A stretch of DNA of 64,000 bases from Affinundibacterium seohonense (lineage in GTDB: Bacteria > Pseudomonadota > Gammaproteobacteria > Burkholderiales > Burkholderiaceae_D), in NCBI RefSeq assembly GCF_014284305.1, contig NZ_JACOFW010000008.1, positions 1 through 64,000 of the forward strand, read 5' to 3'. The position numbers and the translations under genes are program-made. The notes under the pieces are model-generated. The model was not told the DNA's origin, did not search any database, and was given only the letters and a program-made list of their open reading frames with translations. Shown piece by piece: positions 38,624 through 46,499 of the stretch; within the stretch, counting starts at the first letter, position 1; each line of letters begins with the position of its first letter.

Positions 38624-40237
38624 ATGCTAAATATACTCCGTACTAGTATTGTCTATCGCAGCAGCTTCATGGTGCTGGCAATCGCTCTATGTGTAGGTGG
38701 TCTATTCGCGGCATTCACTTATTTGTGGGAGTCGACGACTGAACAAGAATTAGCCCGGGCTCGCTTAGGCACTCTGTTAAGTACAGTGGAAAATACGCTC
38801 AGTATTGCTTGCTATTTATCTGATGCGAATCTCGCCAAAGAAGTTGGTCAAGGACTATTAAAAAATCAGGAAGTGGCTGGCATCAAAATCTATTCCCCTA
38901 AAAGCACTTTAATTGAACTACACAAAGATAAATCCCTAAAGAAAATTAACTCACTTCTGCCCAGTCTCAAAACCAATCCACAAATTCAACGCCCAATTTT
39001 TTCGCCATTCAATCATAAAGAATCGGTTTGCCAGATTGAACTGACGCCCGCTATTGATTTCATACGCTCGCAAGTCAATCACAAAGCGCGCTTCACTTCC
39101 CTATTACTGATGTTGCAAGCTTTGATTATGGCTGGTGCCGTTGTGTATATCGTGATGTATCTGATCACACGTCCGATCAAAACTATTTCAGACCGGCTGC
39201 ATCACCTCACCCCAAATGACGATGCAAGTTTGCCGCTGCCAACAGGAAATGAAAGAGATGAAATCGGACAATTGGTACGCGATGTCAACAATTTATTTTC
39301 AAAACTATTTCACATCTTAGAAGATGAACGTGAACTGCGCATGCAACATCAGATTGGTGAGAGAAAATTTCGCGCCATCTTTAACAATTCTGAAACGGGT
39401 ATTTTTCTACTCAAGCCAGATGGCGAAGTCATCTCATGTAACCCGGCATTCCTGCGCTTACTGGCAATTGTGCCAAATGCCAGTCCTGAATTGATACGGC
39501 ATAGCTTAATCAGCAACCTCAATGACTATGCGCTACGACTACAAGGCATGTTAGAGAATGCACGGCATGACGATCAAATTTCATCCGAGGATTTTGCCAT
39601 CGAAGTCGGTACACCACCGCAGCAAAAATGGATTAACTTGGTCATCAGTGCCGTAGAAAATGATGTCTTGCAAGGACTAGTCAATGATATTACCGAAAGA
39701 AAAATGCTGGAAGAATCGGCAAATCAACTTGCCATTACAGATCACCTCACCGGAATCGCCAATCGTCTGGGCTTTGAAAAAGCCATGTCCAGAATTCAAT
39801 TTGAAATGCACGCCGGACTAATCAGTAGCTTCTATATTTTAATGATCGACCTCGACGGATTCAAATATGTCAATGATCAATACGGTCACGAAGTCGGCGA
39901 TAAAGTTCTATGCCATTTCAGCGAGCTATTAAGTAAGATCGTCCGCCGATCAGACTTCATCGCGCGTATCGGTGGCGATGAATTTGTCGTGATACTCAAA
40001 GAGATGGACGAAGTTAATCAGGTGGAAAATATCGCCAACAAAATCATCACAGAAACCTCACAAGTGATTCACTTCGGCGATGCGATTCACATCCAGATTG
40101 GTGCTAGCATCGGCATCAACTTTATCAACACGGCCGACTACGATATCGCCACCATCTTGCACCATGCCGATGAAGCTATGTACTTGGCAAAAAAAGCTGG
40201 CAAGAATCAGTACCACTTATTCCAGCAAAAAAATTGA
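38624..40237 (+). CDS. Membrane diguanylate cyclase (CHASE8-HAMP-PAS-GGDEF)
   Basis: A protein of 537 residues. TM1 lies at ~15-36. The periplasmic segment (~40-150, with ACYLSDANLAKEVGQGLL) looks like CHASE8, the sensor of YfiN/TpbB. TM2 is at ~158-180, HAMP ~180-235, PAS ~250-355 (FRAIFNNSETGIFLL) and GGDEF ~370-535. The active site GGDEF is intact at 450-454, and the inhibitory I-site RRSD lies five residues before it, so an active, product-inhibited cyclase is expected. It makes cyclic di-GMP in answer to a periplasmic signal, probably relayed by the upstream binding-like protein. Confidence 0.9.
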   Translation: MLNILRTSIVYRSSFMVLAIALCVGGLFAAFTYLWESTTEQELARARLGTLLSTVENTLSIACYLSDANLAKEVGQGLLKNQEVAGIKIYSPKSTLIELHKDKSLKKINSLLPSLKTNPQIQRPIFSPFNHKESVCQIELTPAIDFIRSQVNHKARFTSLLLMLQALIMAGAVVYIVMYLITRPIKTISDRLHHLTPNDDASLPLPTGNERDEIGQLVRDVNNLFSKLFHILEDERELRMQHQIGERKFRAIFNNSETGIFLLKPDGEVISCNPAFLRLLAIVPNASPELIRHSLISNLNDYALRLQGMLENARHDDQISSEDFAIEVGTPPQQKWINLVISAVENDVLQGLVNDITERKMLEESANQLAITDHLTGIANRLGFEKAMSRIQFEMHAGLISSFYILMIDLDGFKYVNDQYGHEVGDKVLCHFSELLSKIVRRSDFIARIGGDEFVVILKEMDEVNQVENIANKIITETSQVIHFGDAIHIQIGASIGINFINTADYDIATILHHADEAMYLAKKAGKNQYHLFQQKN

Positions 40238-40247
40238 AAGTGCAGCA

Positions 40248-40268
40248 GAGAATACCAAAGGTATTCTC
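40248..40268. terminator. Small hairpin after the diguanylate cyclase
   Basis: GAGAATACC and GGTATTCTC pair perfectly around an AAA loop, directly after the cyclase stop. There is no T tract, so it is a weak or stabilising hairpin. Confidence 0.4.
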
Positions 40269-40362
40269 CACTACGCCCAAGTAACAATAGAGGAAACAAA
40301 TTAGGCAAAGCTTGTCATTGCGATTATGCTAGCAACTTTTGTGCCGTTCAGACTTAGTGATA

Positions 40363-41031
40363 ATGCTTACGACCGACTTCCCACAGAATCAGATTTACCT
40401 AGCTCGATCACATCGAGAGCGTCTGTTTTCCGCTCTGTTCGCCATCACCATTTCTCTAGTCTTTCTAGCCCAACTAAATAGCGAATTTTTTACCAACATC
40501 AATCCCGCAATTACATCGCAACAGAACGTGATGCTTCTCAGTTTCATACAAAAACCAGTGAACACACAGCGACAAATCGACACCGCCGAACCAACACGGC
40601 AAAAACCAGAACATGTAGTCAACGTCGTACCGGCACAGTCCAAACAACCAAAGACCAAGAGTACTCCAAGCAACCAGGCCCCTACCAGCAATACCGATCC
40701 AGTAGCAAAAACGGAGACCGAATTAATCAATGCTTTTCCAGAATCACCACGTCAAGCCCCCATATCAAATCGAGCCAACGAGCAAACTGCTACATCGACG
40801 TTCAAATACGATAGCGCCTCAATAAAACAAGCCTACGACGCAAGTAAGTCGGATATACAAAAAATGGCGGAGAAAGCTGGGACTCCACTGGAAGATCCCA
40901 AATTAAGCAAACATGACAAATTCCAACGCGCAGCAGAACGCGCGGTCAAACCTGATTGCCTGCGTCAAGGCGGCAGTATCTTGTCCCTATTCGTCGTCGC
41001 CTATCAGGTGGCAACCGATCACTGCAAGTAA
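40363..41031 (+). CDS. Hypothetical single-TM protein
   Basis: A protein of 222 residues of unknown function. A cytoplasmic N-tail precedes one membrane helix (LFSALFAITISLVFLAQL, residues ~21-38). A long Pro/Thr/Gln-rich periplasmic linker and a short C-terminal region with two Cys (PDCLRQGGSILSLFVVAYQV and TDHC) follow. The overall plan recalls TonB-like anchors, but the TonB C-terminal fold is not seen. The frame begins with TTG at 40339; the ATG at 40363 is preferred, with weak ribosome-site support. It lies between the cyclase and GbsR genes and shares no clear operon. Confidence 0.6.
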   Translation: MLTTDFPQNQIYLARSHRERLFSALFAITISLVFLAQLNSEFFTNINPAITSQQNVMLLSFIQKPVNTQRQIDTAEPTRQKPEHVVNVVPAQSKQPKTKSTPSNQAPTSNTDPVAKTETELINAFPESPRQAPISNRANEQTATSTFKYDSASIKQAYDASKSDIQKMAEKAGTPLEDPKLSKHDKFQRAAERAVKPDCLRQGGSILSLFVVAYQVATDHCK

Positions 41032-41072
41032 AGCGACGAATCAAAACCTTAACTTTAAGAATCTTACTCAAC

Positions 41073-41119
41073 ATTTCCTTAATTTCTGTCTTGACAGAAA
41101 TTAAGGAAATACCTACACT
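41073..41119 (+). promoter_or_regulatory. Promoter with operator over -35, for the GbsR/MarR gene
   Basis: An inverted repeat with 18-bp exact arms (41073-41090 and 41093-41110) around TT overlaps the -35 hexamer TTGACA (41091-41096). A -10 hexamer TACACT follows at 41114-41119 with the ideal 17-bp spacer. The gene's ATG begins at 41126, 6 bases after the -10, so transcription should start at or next to the A of ATG. The layout predicts autorepression and a leaderless mRNA. Confidence 0.75.
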
Positions 41120-41125
41120 AACGAC

Positions 41126-41656
41126 ATGGAACTTACACCTGTCAAACAAAAATTCATACTGCACTGGGGTGAAATGGGCACCATGTGGGGCGTTAATCGC
41201 ACCGTCAGCCAGATTCACGCCCTGCTCTACATTGCCGGCACACCGCTCACTGCAGAAGAAATCGCCGATACACTAGGCGTCGCACGCTCCAATGTCTCTA
41301 ATTCACTGAAAGAATTACAGAATTGGAACTTGGTCAAAGTGGCACATGTGATGGGCGACCGTCGTGCGCACTTTGAAACTTCACTGGATGTGTGGGAATT
41401 ATTCCGCACCGTTGTGCGTGAACGTAAAGAACGTGAATTGAACCCGACGATTGCGACTTTACAAGCCTGCCTAGACAGCCCAGATATCGATCAGGAAGAT
41501 CGTGCCAGCAAAGCGCGTATCGCGGAAACATTGGCGCTCATGAAAACGCTGACAAGTTGGACAGATGAAATGCTGCGCTTGGAACCCAGCACTTTAATGA
41601 AGCTATTAAAGATGGGTGCCAAGGTACAGCAATTTGTGCGCGGTGACGAAAAATAG
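41126..41656 (+). CDS. GbsR/MarR-type transcriptional regulator
   Basis: A protein of 176 residues. FILHWGEMGTMWGVNRTVSQIHALLYIAGTPL starts a winged helix with the recognition part EEIADTLGVARSNVSNSLKEL (residues ~50-70) and the wing MGDRRAHFE. A helical C-terminus (to 176) gives the dimer. GbsR relatives repress glycine-betaine/choline or redox genes. It likely binds the ATTTCTGT-N4-ACAGAAAT palindromes before its own gene and before the DUF393 operon. The effector is unknown. Confidence 0.9.
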   Translation: MELTPVKQKFILHWGEMGTMWGVNRTVSQIHALLYIAGTPLTAEEIADTLGVARSNVSNSLKELQNWNLVKVAHVMGDRRAHFETSLDVWELFRTVVRERKERELNPTIATLQACLDSPDIDQEDRASKARIAETLALMKTLTSWTDEMLRLEPSTLMKLLKMGAKVQQFVRGDEK

Positions 41657-41669
41657 TTAGTAAATACAG

Positions 41670-41701
41670 GCGCATCAGGGTTCACCGATGCGCATTTTTT
41701 T
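41670..41701 (+). terminator. Terminator of the GbsR gene
   Basis: GCGCATC (41670-41676) and GATGCGC (41687-41693) form a stem followed by A and seven T. The regulator is therefore transcribed separately from the operon that follows. Confidence 0.85.
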
Positions 41702-41709
41702 AAACACAT

Positions 41710-41729
41710 ATTTCTGTATAGACAGAAAT
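41710..41729. promoter_or_regulatory. Second GbsR-type operator
   Basis: ATTTCTGT-ATAG-ACAGAAAT has the same two 8-bp half-sites and the same 4-bp gap as the core of the upstream operator. It lies about 140 bases before the DUF393 gene. No convincing -35/-10 pair could be fixed around it. Confidence 0.65.
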
Positions 41730-41870
41730 AACAGAAACAAAGAAATTATTTTAAATATCCGATGTTGCATGTTCACAGACATTACGCATTAATGGCTCGC
41801 CCCGAATACCAATTTTCAACTTAACTTTGAACATCAATGTTGACGACCAATTTCAAGCGAAGGAAAGATC

Positions 41871-42350
41871 ATGAACCATAATAATTACCCACTCACCTTG
41901 CTCTACGATGAATCATGCCCGCTGTGCAAACTAGAAATCGACAATCTGCGCGCGCGCAACACGCAGGATCTTTTACGCTTTATCGACGTATCGGCACCAG
42001 ACTTTGACGACAGCAGCTATCCCGCCAGCAAAAAAGACATGATGGAAATCATTCATGCGCTACGCCCTGATGGCAGCATGGTTAAAGGTGTTGAAGTCTT
42101 TCGTTTGGCCTATGGTGCAGTCGGCTTGGGCTGGATCACTGCGCCAACCAACTTACCTATTCTCAAACCATTCTTCGATTGGGCATATATCCATGTCGCC
42201 CGCAATCGCTATCGTCTGTCAAATCGTTTTTCTGGTGTCCTATTTAAAATTGCTGCGGATCGTGCGTCCAAGCGTGCGCTAAAAAATAGTCGTGGATGTA
42301 AAGACGGCATGTGCGCTACCAAAGCAAGCCAAGAACAAAGTGATGCTTGA
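41871..42350 (+). CDS. DUF393 (YuxK-like) thiol-disulfide oxidoreductase family protein
   Basis: A protein of 159 residues. The N-terminus LTLLYDESCPLCKLEI carries the thioredoxin-like CxxC (Cys16, Cys19). The remainder (SMVKGVEVFRLAYGAVGLGW) is characteristic of DUF393. A C-terminal Cys pair (CKDGMCA) is extra. No signal peptide is seen. GAAGG precedes the ATG. It is first of three genes under the second GbsR-type operator, so a thiol-redox role linked to the next two membrane genes is suggested. Confidence 0.85.
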   Translation: MNHNNYPLTLLYDESCPLCKLEIDNLRARNTQDLLRFIDVSAPDFDDSSYPASKKDMMEIIHALRPDGSMVKGVEVFRLAYGAVGLGWITAPTNLPILKPFFDWAYIHVARNRYRLSNRFSGVLFKIAADRASKRALKNSRGCKDGMCATKASQEQSDA

Positions 42351-42379
42351 GTCGCCCGCTCGTTGAAGGAGAATAGATC

Positions 42380-43711
42380 ATGAGAATTCTAGTTTGCGGT
42401 GCACACGGCTTTGTGGGTCGGCACATCAGTCATCGCTTACAACAAGCGGGACATGAAATCGTCTATGGCGTACATCAATTCAGCGATGGCGGCACAGCGC
42501 AGCACAATGAATTATTAATCGGCTATCACAAAGACACCTCAACCAGCATTTGGGAAAAACGTTTTGCCGCCCTTGCAGCATCAGGCAAAATCGATATCGT
42601 CATCAATGCAGTCGGCATCCTCACTGCAAGCAATACTGCATCTTTTGCAGCCATCCACCGCGATACGCCGATCGCCTTATTTCAAGCTGCTAGCGATGCC
42701 GGTGTACGAGGCATCTTGCAAATTTCAGCCTTGGGTCCTGATGACAGTACGCTTAGCCAAACTGCGTCGGCATCACAAGAGTTGAGCTCCTATTTGCAAA
42801 CCAAACGCGATACAGATCAATATTTAAGTCAACTCAATTGCACCAACTTGATCTTAAGGCCATCTCTGATCGTGGGGATGGACGGCGGTAGCAGCCAGCT
42901 TTTTCGCAGCCTCGCCAGCATGCCCGTCATCGCATTGCCAGGTAAGGGCGAGCAAGCGCTACAACCCGTGCATATCGATGATCTTTGTCGCTGTGTCGAA
43001 AAATGGGTTGAGGAAGTCGCGAATAATACGGCGGCGTGTCATCAGATCATTTGTGCAGTCGGACCAAGTCCGATGACCTATCGCGACATGCTTACAAACT
43101 ACCGTCAAGCCATGCGTTTAGCACCCAGCTGGTTCATTCCAGTTCCTATGCCGATCATGCGAGTCAGTGCTGAACTTGCGAGATTTCTCCCGCAAAAAGT
43201 ATTCGCTCCTGAGACGCTACGAATGTTAGAACAAGGTAATACAGCGGATGCAGCACAATTCATCGACTATTTAGGGCAAGCTCCTAAAGGTGCAAAAGAC
43301 TGGTTTAGCGATAACGATACGGCTAACTTGGCTGCAGCGGCGATCGCCACTTGGTCAACAATCTTGTTTCGACTAGTACTCGCCTTCCTTTGGATTGCGA
43401 CGGGCATCATTTCATTATGCATTTACCCGCATCAAGAAAGCGCGCATTTACTGTCTCAAGTGGGAATTAGCAGCGTTTACACCATGCCAATTCTATATGC
43501 GGCAAGCGGTCTTGATCTAAGCATAGGCATCGCCACCATCACGCATCGAAGTCGGCGCTTATGGCTAGCCCAATTACTCGTGATTTTCATGTATTCCATC
43601 ATCATCGGGGTTTGTCTGCCTGAATTTCTGATTCATCCCTTCGGCCCGATTTTGAAAAATATCCCCATACTGGCAATTTTGCTTGTCCTGATCGGAGGAG
43701 AAAAAAAATGA
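42380..43711 (+). CDS. NAD(P)-binding SDR fused to a DoxX-like membrane domain
   Basis: A protein of 443 residues. Residues 1-310 are an extended SDR / NmrA-like Rossmann domain (GAHGFVG at 7-13, VINAVGILTASN near 75, LRPSLIVGMDGG). Residues ~320-440 hold four membrane helices of DoxX-like type. The fusion places a soluble nucleotide-binding domain on a quinol-oxidase-like membrane anchor, which hints at electron transfer at the membrane. GAAGGAG precedes the ATG, and the stop overlaps the next start by ATGA. Confidence 0.85.
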   Translation: MRILVCGAHGFVGRHISHRLQQAGHEIVYGVHQFSDGGTAQHNELLIGYHKDTSTSIWEKRFAALAASGKIDIVINAVGILTASNTASFAAIHRDTPIALFQAASDAGVRGILQISALGPDDSTLSQTASASQELSSYLQTKRDTDQYLSQLNCTNLILRPSLIVGMDGGSSQLFRSLASMPVIALPGKGEQALQPVHIDDLCRCVEKWVEEVANNTAACHQIICAVGPSPMTYRDMLTNYRQAMRLAPSWFIPVPMPIMRVSAELARFLPQKVFAPETLRMLEQGNTADAAQFIDYLGQAPKGAKDWFSDNDTANLAAAAIATWSTILFRLVLAFLWIATGIISLCIYPHQESAHLLSQVGISSVYTMPILYAASGLDLSIGIATITHRSRRLWLAQLLVIFMYSIIIGVCLPEFLIHPFGPILKNIPILAILLVLIGGEKK

Positions 43712-44184
43712 ACACCTATTTACTACTTAAAACCTTGCATATCATTTCATCCGTGCTGTTGGTCGGTACAGGTTTTGGTTCAGCGTTTTATTTGTACTTC
43801 ACCCATCGCAGCAAGAATGTTGCCGCAATCGCCACGGTGTCGCGTTTAGTTGTCATCGCGGACTGGTGTTTCACCACGCCGGCCGTCATCATTCAACCGA
43901 TCAGCGGTATCGCGATGGTGTATTTGGCAGGATGGCCACTCGATACACCGTGGATTTTGCTCAGCATCATCTTGTATCTGCTTGCGGGAGCTTGCTGGTT
44001 GCCAGTAGTTTGGCTACAAGTCAAAATGAAGAAGATGGCTGAAACTGCCTACGCACAAGGAGAAGATTTAACCGCTTGCTATTGGCAATATGCACGTTAC
44101 TGGGAACGCTTAGGATATCCGGCATTTATCGCCATGTTAGGAGTGTTTTATTTGATGGTGAATAAGCCGAGTTTGTGGGGTTAA
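43708..44184 (+). CDS. DUF2269 integral membrane protein
   Basis: A protein of 158 residues with four membrane helices. LLKTLHIISSVLLVGTGFGSAF and the later WCFTTPAVIIQPISG follow the DUF2269 pattern, with a His in the first helix. The function is not established. The ATGA overlap with the SDR-DoxX gene means tight translational coupling, so both proteins are likely needed together in the membrane. Confidence 0.85.
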   Translation: MNTYLLLKTLHIISSVLLVGTGFGSAFYLYFTHRSKNVAAIATVSRLVVIADWCFTTPAVIIQPISGIAMVYLAGWPLDTPWILLSIILYLLAGACWLPVVWLQVKMKKMAETAYAQGEDLTACYWQYARYWERLGYPAFIAMLGVFYLMVNKPSLWG

Positions 44185-44223
44185 GAGGTCATCAAAATAG
44201 TTGATTCTGAATTGATTCTGAAA

Positions 44224-44304
44224 AATGCTGGGCTTGTCAGCCCAGCCTACCAATCATCAGATTTCCAAGGTAGGTTGGCACTGAACGAAGTGAAGCCCAA
44301 CATT
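44224..44304. repeat. REP-like composite hairpin
   Basis: The left part GCTGGGCT-TGTC-AGCCCAGC (44227-44246) is a perfect small hairpin. The whole unit is framed by AATGCTGGGCTT (44224-44235) and AAGCCCAACATT (44293-44304), complements with one mismatch, and by CCTACC/GGTAGG inside. This 'GTAGGTTGGG...GAAGCCCAACA' type is a common intergenic repeat of proteobacteria. It lies between the convergent DUF2269 and rmuC genes. Confidence 0.65.
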
Positions 44305-44321
44305 TTATTGAAACCTGCAAC

Positions 44322-45788
44322 TCAAACTTCCCCATCCTCAATATGATCCTCAATTCCCAACAAACTCTGTGCTGCATCGGTCGGTAAGGCTTCAACCAAT
44401 TTCAATTTCCGCGTCATTTGACGCGTACGTACTTCGGCCTTATCAATATTGTCCGCCGCCTTAACCAAGGCATTTTTTGTCGCAGCCAACACATCACCGA
44501 ATTTACTAAACTCGGTCTTCACAGCACCCAATACTTGCCAGACCTCGGATGAGCGTTTCTCTAAGACCAAGGTTCTAAATCCCATCTGCAGACTATTTAA
44601 TAATGCCGACAGAGTCGATGGTCCCGAAATGGAAACGCGATGAGTGCGTTGCAGTTCATCAGCCAAACCTGGGCGACGCATGACTTCCGCGTAAAGGCCC
44701 TCGGTTGGCAAAAACAAAATCGCGAAGTCGGTTGTTAACGGCGGCGACAGATATTTTTCAGCGATGGTTTTAGCTTCATTACGGATCACCCGCTCTAGTT
44801 CTTTTCCTGCCTGTGCTACGCCTTCAGCATCGGCGCGTTCGGCCGCATCTAATAAGCGCTCATACTGTTCTTTTGGAAACTTGGCATCGATAGGCATCCA
44901 TACTGGGGCACGGTCATCTTCTTTGCCGGGCAATTTAATCGCGAACTCAACACGCTCGCCACTATTGGGAATCGTCTCGACGTTCTTTGCATACTGATCT
45001 GGTGTGAGCATTTGCTCCAACACCATTTCGAGCTGAACTTCACCCCAGGTACCGCGCGTTTTCACATTGGTGAGTAAACGTTTGAGATCGCCAACACCGA
45101 TGGCTAACTGCTGCATTTCACCTAAACCTTGATGTACTTTTTCTAGACGTTCGGAGACTTGTTTAAACGATTCACCCAAACGCTGCTCTAAAGTCGCATG
45201 CAATTTTTCATCGACGGTCTTACGCATTTCTTCTAGTTTGCTAGCGTTATCGGCTTGCAGCTGCTGAATCTTTTGTTCCAAGGTTGCACGAATCTCTAAC
45301 ATGCGTTGCGCATTTGATTCCGTCATCGTGCTTAAAGTTTGATTAAGCGTGTCGGCGAATCGCTTCAAGCTCAAACCTTGCTCTTCGCGCGCACTTTGCC
45401 CTTGCAGAATTAAGGCCTGACGCATCTGCTCTAACTGTTGTGCATTGCTTTCATTGAGCTTGACCAACTGCTGTGAAAACGCGTCGATCTGATTGTTTTG
45501 CAAGGTGGCGACGCTAGTCAATTGCGCACTCAAAGTCTGTTGAAATTGCGTAAAATTCGCGCCTAAGTCTTGTCTCGTTGCTTGCGCTGTGGATTGAACT
45601 TGTTCACGCAAAACCCGCTCGGTACGCTCTTGTGCTTGCTGTTGTTGTGTGAATGTTTGCTGCAATTGCGATTGCAAAGCGAGCCATTGCGCTTCCTGAC
45701 TACCAACCTGTTTGCGCACTAAAATCAGTACTTGCAAGAGGACGACCACAGAAATTGCGAGGGTCAAAATGACTTCTATAGTATTCAT
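44322..45788 (-). CDS. rmuC: DNA recombination protein RmuC
   Basis: A protein of 488 residues. An N-terminal membrane anchor (residues ~5-25) precedes a very Gln-rich long coiled coil (~30-230). The PD-(D/E)XK-like RmuC core (~245-430) follows: GTWGEVQLEMVLEQMLTPDQY, PIDAKFPKEQYERL and FAILFLPTEGLYAEV. RmuC limits inversion between short repeats in E. coli, and more recently has been tied to plasmid and phage restriction. It stands alone, with repeats on both sides. Confidence 0.92.
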   Translation of the reverse strand: MNTIEVILTLAISVVVLLQVLILVRKQVGSQEAQWLALQSQLQQTFTQQQQAQERTERVLREQVQSTAQATRQDLGANFTQFQQTLSAQLTSVATLQNNQIDAFSQQLVKLNESNAQQLEQMRQALILQGQSAREEQGLSLKRFADTLNQTLSTMTESNAQRMLEIRATLEQKIQQLQADNASKLEEMRKTVDEKLHATLEQRLGESFKQVSERLEKVHQGLGEMQQLAIGVGDLKRLLTNVKTRGTWGEVQLEMVLEQMLTPDQYAKNVETIPNSGERVEFAIKLPGKEDDRAPVWMPIDAKFPKEQYERLLDAAERADAEGVAQAGKELERVIRNEAKTIAEKYLSPPLTTDFAILFLPTEGLYAEVMRRPGLADELQRTHRVSISGPSTLSALLNSLQMGFRTLVLEKRSSEVWQVLGAVKTEFSKFGDVLAATKNALVKAADNIDKAEVRTRQMTRKLKLVEALPTDAAQSLLGIEDHIEDGEV

Positions 45789-45825
45789 GGGTGTAGTCTT
45801 ATGTATGAATTTTGAGGCTTACTCT

Positions 45826-45851
45826 CCCTTCTCCCGCTAGCGGGAGAAGGG
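45826..45851. repeat. 26-bp perfect palindrome (REP-like copy 1)
   Basis: CCCTTCTCCCGC and its complement meet at CTAG, making a self-complementary 26-mer. It is followed by GTCGGGGATGAGGG, which is the flank of the same family as copy 2 read on the other strand. Confidence 0.7.
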
Positions 45852-46030
45852 TCGGGGATGAGGGAAGTTCAACAAGCATTACGGCATTAGATCGCAGGAG
45901 AAATTTTAATTGAGAAAGTTGTAGGTCTGGTGAAACCGCGCCGCCAACCATCAAGCACTTGCGTAGTGCGGGTTTCAACCTCCCGACCGAGCTTAGCCTA
46001 ATTGAATTGACTCTACCATTTCTGAACGCC

Positions 46031-46065
46031 CCTCACCCTAACCCTCTCCCGCTCGCGGGAGAGGG
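46031..46065. repeat. REP-like copy 2, opposite orientation
   Basis: CCCTCTCCCGC (46042-46052) and GCGGGAGAGGG (46055-46065) pair around TC. The left flank CCTCACCCTAA matches the reverse complement of the copy 1 flank. Two head-to-head copies about 200 bases apart form a BIME-like unit. Confidence 0.65.
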
Positions 46066-46090
46066 AACAAAAGCGATGTCTATACTCGAA

Positions 46091-46489
46091 TTACCCCGGC
46101 GTATTGCGCATCCAATCGGCAGTCTGATAAAACGAGTTCATCAAGTGTTCTTGCAAAGGCTCCGCAATTCCGACATCTTGCATCGCCCACGCCATGCAAC
46201 GCAACCATTGATCTCGCTCAGCAACGCCTATCGCGTATGGCAAATGTCGAGCGCGCAAACGCGGATGTCCAAATTGTTCTATGTAGAGATTCGGGCCGCC
46301 CATCCATCCCGATAAAAACCAAAACAACTTGTCGCGAGAACTGTCATTCGGCTGTGGATGCATTTGATTGATACCTGTAAACTCGGTTTCCAATTGCATC
46401 AAATCATAAAAGCGATCGACCATTTCTCGAAGCTTGTCAGCACCACCGATCAATTCATACAAATTGGATTTCTCTTCCTGCTCTTCCAT
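46091..46489 (-). CDS. Group II truncated hemoglobin
   Basis: A protein of 132 residues of the 2-on-2 globin fold. LYELIGGADKLREMVDRFYDLM is the N-terminal helix set. FLSGWMGGPNLYIEQFGHPRLRARHLPYAIG contains the proximal His in the RARHLP stretch and the group II WxGG marker. It would bind oxygen or NO, probably in NO detoxification or redox sensing. It lies 10 bases after the ABC permease gene on the same strand. Confidence 0.92.
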   Translation of the reverse strand: MEEQEEKSNLYELIGGADKLREMVDRFYDLMQLETEFTGINQMHPQPNDSSRDKLFWFLSGWMGGPNLYIEQFGHPRLRARHLPYAIGVAERDQWLRCMAWAMQDVGIAEPLQEHLMNSFYQTADWMRNTPG

Positions 46490-46499
46490 AAAACTCTCT

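Larger units (their letters stand above)
45789..46090. other. Intergenic region of rmuC / globin with two repeats
   Basis: No gene is supported in these 300 bases. They hold the two inverted copies of a 'CCCTCTCCCGC' repeat listed next. The plus-strand frame starting near 45959 is made of the repeat and of antisense globin DNA. Confidence 0.5.

Noticed and set aside
40363-41031. TonB-type energy transducer
   Set aside because: Single helix and Pro-rich linker fit, but the C-terminal TonB fold is missing.
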